Position numbers and translations under genes: made by a program. From the NCBI GenBank assembly GCA_902783065.1, contig CACZPV010000266.1, forward strand, positions 1 to 6,965: DNA of 6,965 nucleotides. Direction: 5' to 3'. This stretch comes from an uncultured Ruminococcus sp. Lineage in GTDB: Bacteria; Bacillota; Clostridia; Oscillospirales; Acutalibacteraceae. Positions 5,750 through 6,965 of this stretch are shown here, piece by piece. The first letter of the stretch is position 1; each line of letters starts with the position of its first letter. The notes under the pieces are model-generated. The model saw only the letters and a program-made list of their open reading frames with translations, made no database searches and was not told the origin of the DNA.

Positions 5750-6775
5750 TTACCGACTGCTTTCTCCTTCAAATTTTTCCACAATACGTTTGAAATGATT
5801 CAGCATCCAGTCTTCAAAAGAAATATCAAATATATGTACTCTGTCGTCAATATCCAATGTAAAAGCACAAAGTTTGCCTTTCAGATCACCCTCACAAATC
5901 AGATAAATCGCATTGGTACCGCCCATTGCGCAGATTTCCACCAATCCGTTATACAATTCGGTTGCTTTTTTACGGAAATTCATTCCGTTTGCGGCGGCAG
6001 CACCCAGTGATTCATACCACTCAAACCATTTATCCTCATCGAGTGCCGAAGTCACAATCGGCTCTTTTCCATCAATAGTATAAGGTATGGTATGATAATC
6101 AGATCTTGCCCGCACGTGTTCCAGATCACAGGATGTTTCGCAGTGATCAGTATAATTATTATATTCAACTTCATCCAGTGAGTACACTCCGAGATCAGGA
6201 CCTGCTCCACCGTCACCTACCTGTGTCAAAAAGTCCACATACGACTGCGGAAAGCTGATACGATGTCTTTTTTCAAAATCACGGACTATTGATAATGCGG
6301 TAACAGTATTGAACTGATATTGATGTTTGTCAGCGCCGAACACCTTAAAGTTGGTATCCAGTTCCTTTGCACGGTTAACAAGTTTAATCAGATTTACCGC
6401 AAAAGAGGAAATCTTCGGCAGATTCGGCTCTCCGAGATGCTTAATTCTCTCAAGTCCCACAATTGAATGTTCCTGAGCAGCATCAATCTCATCCGGATAC
6501 ATGATATCCTCCGAAATATCATCAGGACAATCCGAATTAATTTCTGCTGTAACAGGTTTACACATATCCAGTCCGCTGATTCCCTGTATACTACCGGACT
6601 GCATTTCTCCGGCATCAGAAACATTTATCTTTCTCGGTTCAAACGGTGTGACAGTTTCTGATACGTTATCCATATCAAGATCAGTTTCTACCGGACGGCA
6701 AAAATCCAGACCTGTAATTTCAACCTTATTATTTTGCTCTTTTTGCTTAATTATGTCAAGACCTTCAACAGACAT
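5750..6775 (-). CDS. SMI1/KNR4 (SUKH) family protein with a motif-repeat N-terminal region
   Basis: Residues about 155-332 match the SMI1/KNR4 (SUKH) fold: FEKRHRISFPQSYVDFLTQVGDGGAGP (168-193) is the family's helix-Pro-x-x-[YF] segment followed by the G-[ND]-G-G-A-G-P turn, then GVYSLDEV (196-203). The end, IYLICEGDLKG (290-300) plus FEDWMLNHF (320-328), is the typical closing strand and helix. The family includes bacterial immunity proteins against polymorphic toxins and stand-alone proteins of unknown role. Residues 1-120 are not part of the fold: they are polar and Asp-rich, with four copies of a GL[DE] motif at 3-10, 20-29, 66-75 and 105-112. No signal peptide or membrane segment is visible, so it should be cytoplasmic. 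ATG at 6773-6775 has AAAGGCGG 7 nt upstream (6783-6790), and an in-frame stop at 6797-6799 excludes a longer form. The 90-bp gap to uvrB holds no clear terminator or promoter. No toxin gene is adjacent, so a toxin-immunity role is unproven. Confidence 0.82.
   Translation of the reverse strand: MSVEGLDIIKQKEQNNKVEITGLDFCRPVETDLDMDNVSETVTPFEPRKINVSDAGEMQSGSIQGISGLDMCKPVTAEINSDCPDDISEDIMYPDEIDAAQEHSIVGLERIKHLGEPNLPKISSFAVNLIKLVNRAKELDTNFKVFGADKHQYQFNTVTALSIVRDFEKRHRISFPQSYVDFLTQVGDGGAGPDLGVYSLDEVEYNNYTDHCETSCDLEHVRARSDYHTIPYTIDGKEPIVTSALDEDKWFEWYESLGAAAANGMNFRKKATELYNGLVEICAMGGTNAIYLICEGDLKGKLCAFTLDIDDRVHIFDISFEDWMLNHFKRIVEKFEGESSR
6440..6769 (-). repeat. Four dispersed copies of a short GL[DE] peptide motif in the SUKH protein N-terminus
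   Basis: Copies, with gene positions: VEGLDIIK (6746-6769), ITGLDFCRPV (6689-6718), ISGLDMCKPV (6551-6580) and IVGLERIK (6440-6463). The inner two agree over ten residues as I-[TS]-G-L-D-[FM]-C-[RK]-P-V; the outer two share the hydrophobic-x-G-L-[DE]-x-x-K core. They are separated by acidic, low-hydrophobicity linkers. This looks like a set of short linear binding motifs on a flexible arm (inference). Confidence 0.7.
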
Positions 6776-6865
6776 TTTTATACCGCCTTTCTTTTTTTAT
6801 TATTTCAAACCTGAATATGCAAATCTGAAATTTTATTACATATAGCTTCGTATTATGATTACACT

Positions 6866-6965
6866 TTACCCCTGAAGCTCCTTTATCTTATCTCTGAGAT
6901 AAGCAGCGTGCTCAAATTCCAGAAGCTTGGCAGCAGCTTTCATTTCCTTGGTAAGCTGTGCAACG
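6866..6965 (-). CDS. uvrB: UvrABC excinuclease subunit B, C-terminal 32 codons (truncated by window edge)
   Basis: UvrB is the damage-verification subunit of nucleotide excision repair. Only its last residues are here, ending in a TAA at 6866-6868; the rest lies beyond the right edge. The visible part is a UVR motif, including LTKEMKAAAKLLEFEHAAYL followed by RDKIKELQG, the helical hairpin by which UvrB contacts UvrC. Position at the extreme C-terminus fits UvrB. UvrC carries its UVR motif in mid-protein. McsA-type adaptors also end with a UVR motif, but the KEMK-AAK-LEFE-AA-LRDKIKEL pattern is closer to UvrB. I see no intrinsic terminator in the 90 bp that follow, so transcription may run into the SUKH gene. 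Confidence 0.82.
   Translation of the reverse strand, partial: VAQLTKEMKAAAKLLEFEHAAYLRDKIKELQG

Noticed and set aside
6781..6838. Possible terminator after uvrB: ATTTCA pairing with TGAAAT in the gap before the SUKH gene
   Set aside because: Only six A/T-rich pairs with an 18-nt loop, followed by an A-tract rather than a T-tract on the minus strand. The CAGATTTG/CAGGTTTG direct repeat inside it is too short to mean much.

Overview
The window comes from a low-to-moderate G+C Firmicute, most likely a Clostridia member of the Ruminococcus/Oscillospiraceae type. The main grounds are strong AGGAGG-like ribosome binding sites, a clostridial-style CCA-adding enzyme and SecG, and a divergent type II topoisomerase pair. 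The genus is an inference from overall resemblance, not a proven assignment. Every supported gene lies on the minus strand, so transcription runs from high to low coordinates. I found no tRNA, rRNA, CRISPR array, insertion sequence or prophage gene.

In transcription order the layout is as follows. (1) 6866-6965 is the last 32 codons of uvrB (nucleotide excision repair), cut by the right edge. (2) 5750-6775 is a 341-aa SMI1/KNR4 (SUKH) protein whose N-terminal third carries four copies of a short peptide motif with a G-L-[DE] core. (3) 3680-5671 and 1401-3635 are the B and A subunits of a divergent type IIA topoisomerase (parE-like, then parC-like), 44 bp apart and evidently one operon. A plausible sigma-A-type promoter lies just upstream, and the B subunit starts with TTG. 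(4) 673-1257 is secG, with its own well-formed promoter, a long Ser/Ala/Glu-rich C-terminal tail and a textbook intrinsic terminator at 611-651. (5) 1-578 is the N-terminal 192 codons of cca (CCA tRNA nucleotidyltransferase), cut by the left edge.

Most genes are housekeeping (repair, chromosome topology, secretion, tRNA maturation). They look like a run of short adjacent transcription units rather than one pathway. No intergenic stretch exceeds about 145 bp. The parts worth a second look are the topoisomerase pair, which keeps all catalytic residues but departs from the usual gyrase/topo IV signatures at several motifs; the motif-bearing N-terminus of the SUKH protein beside it; and the extended SecG tail.
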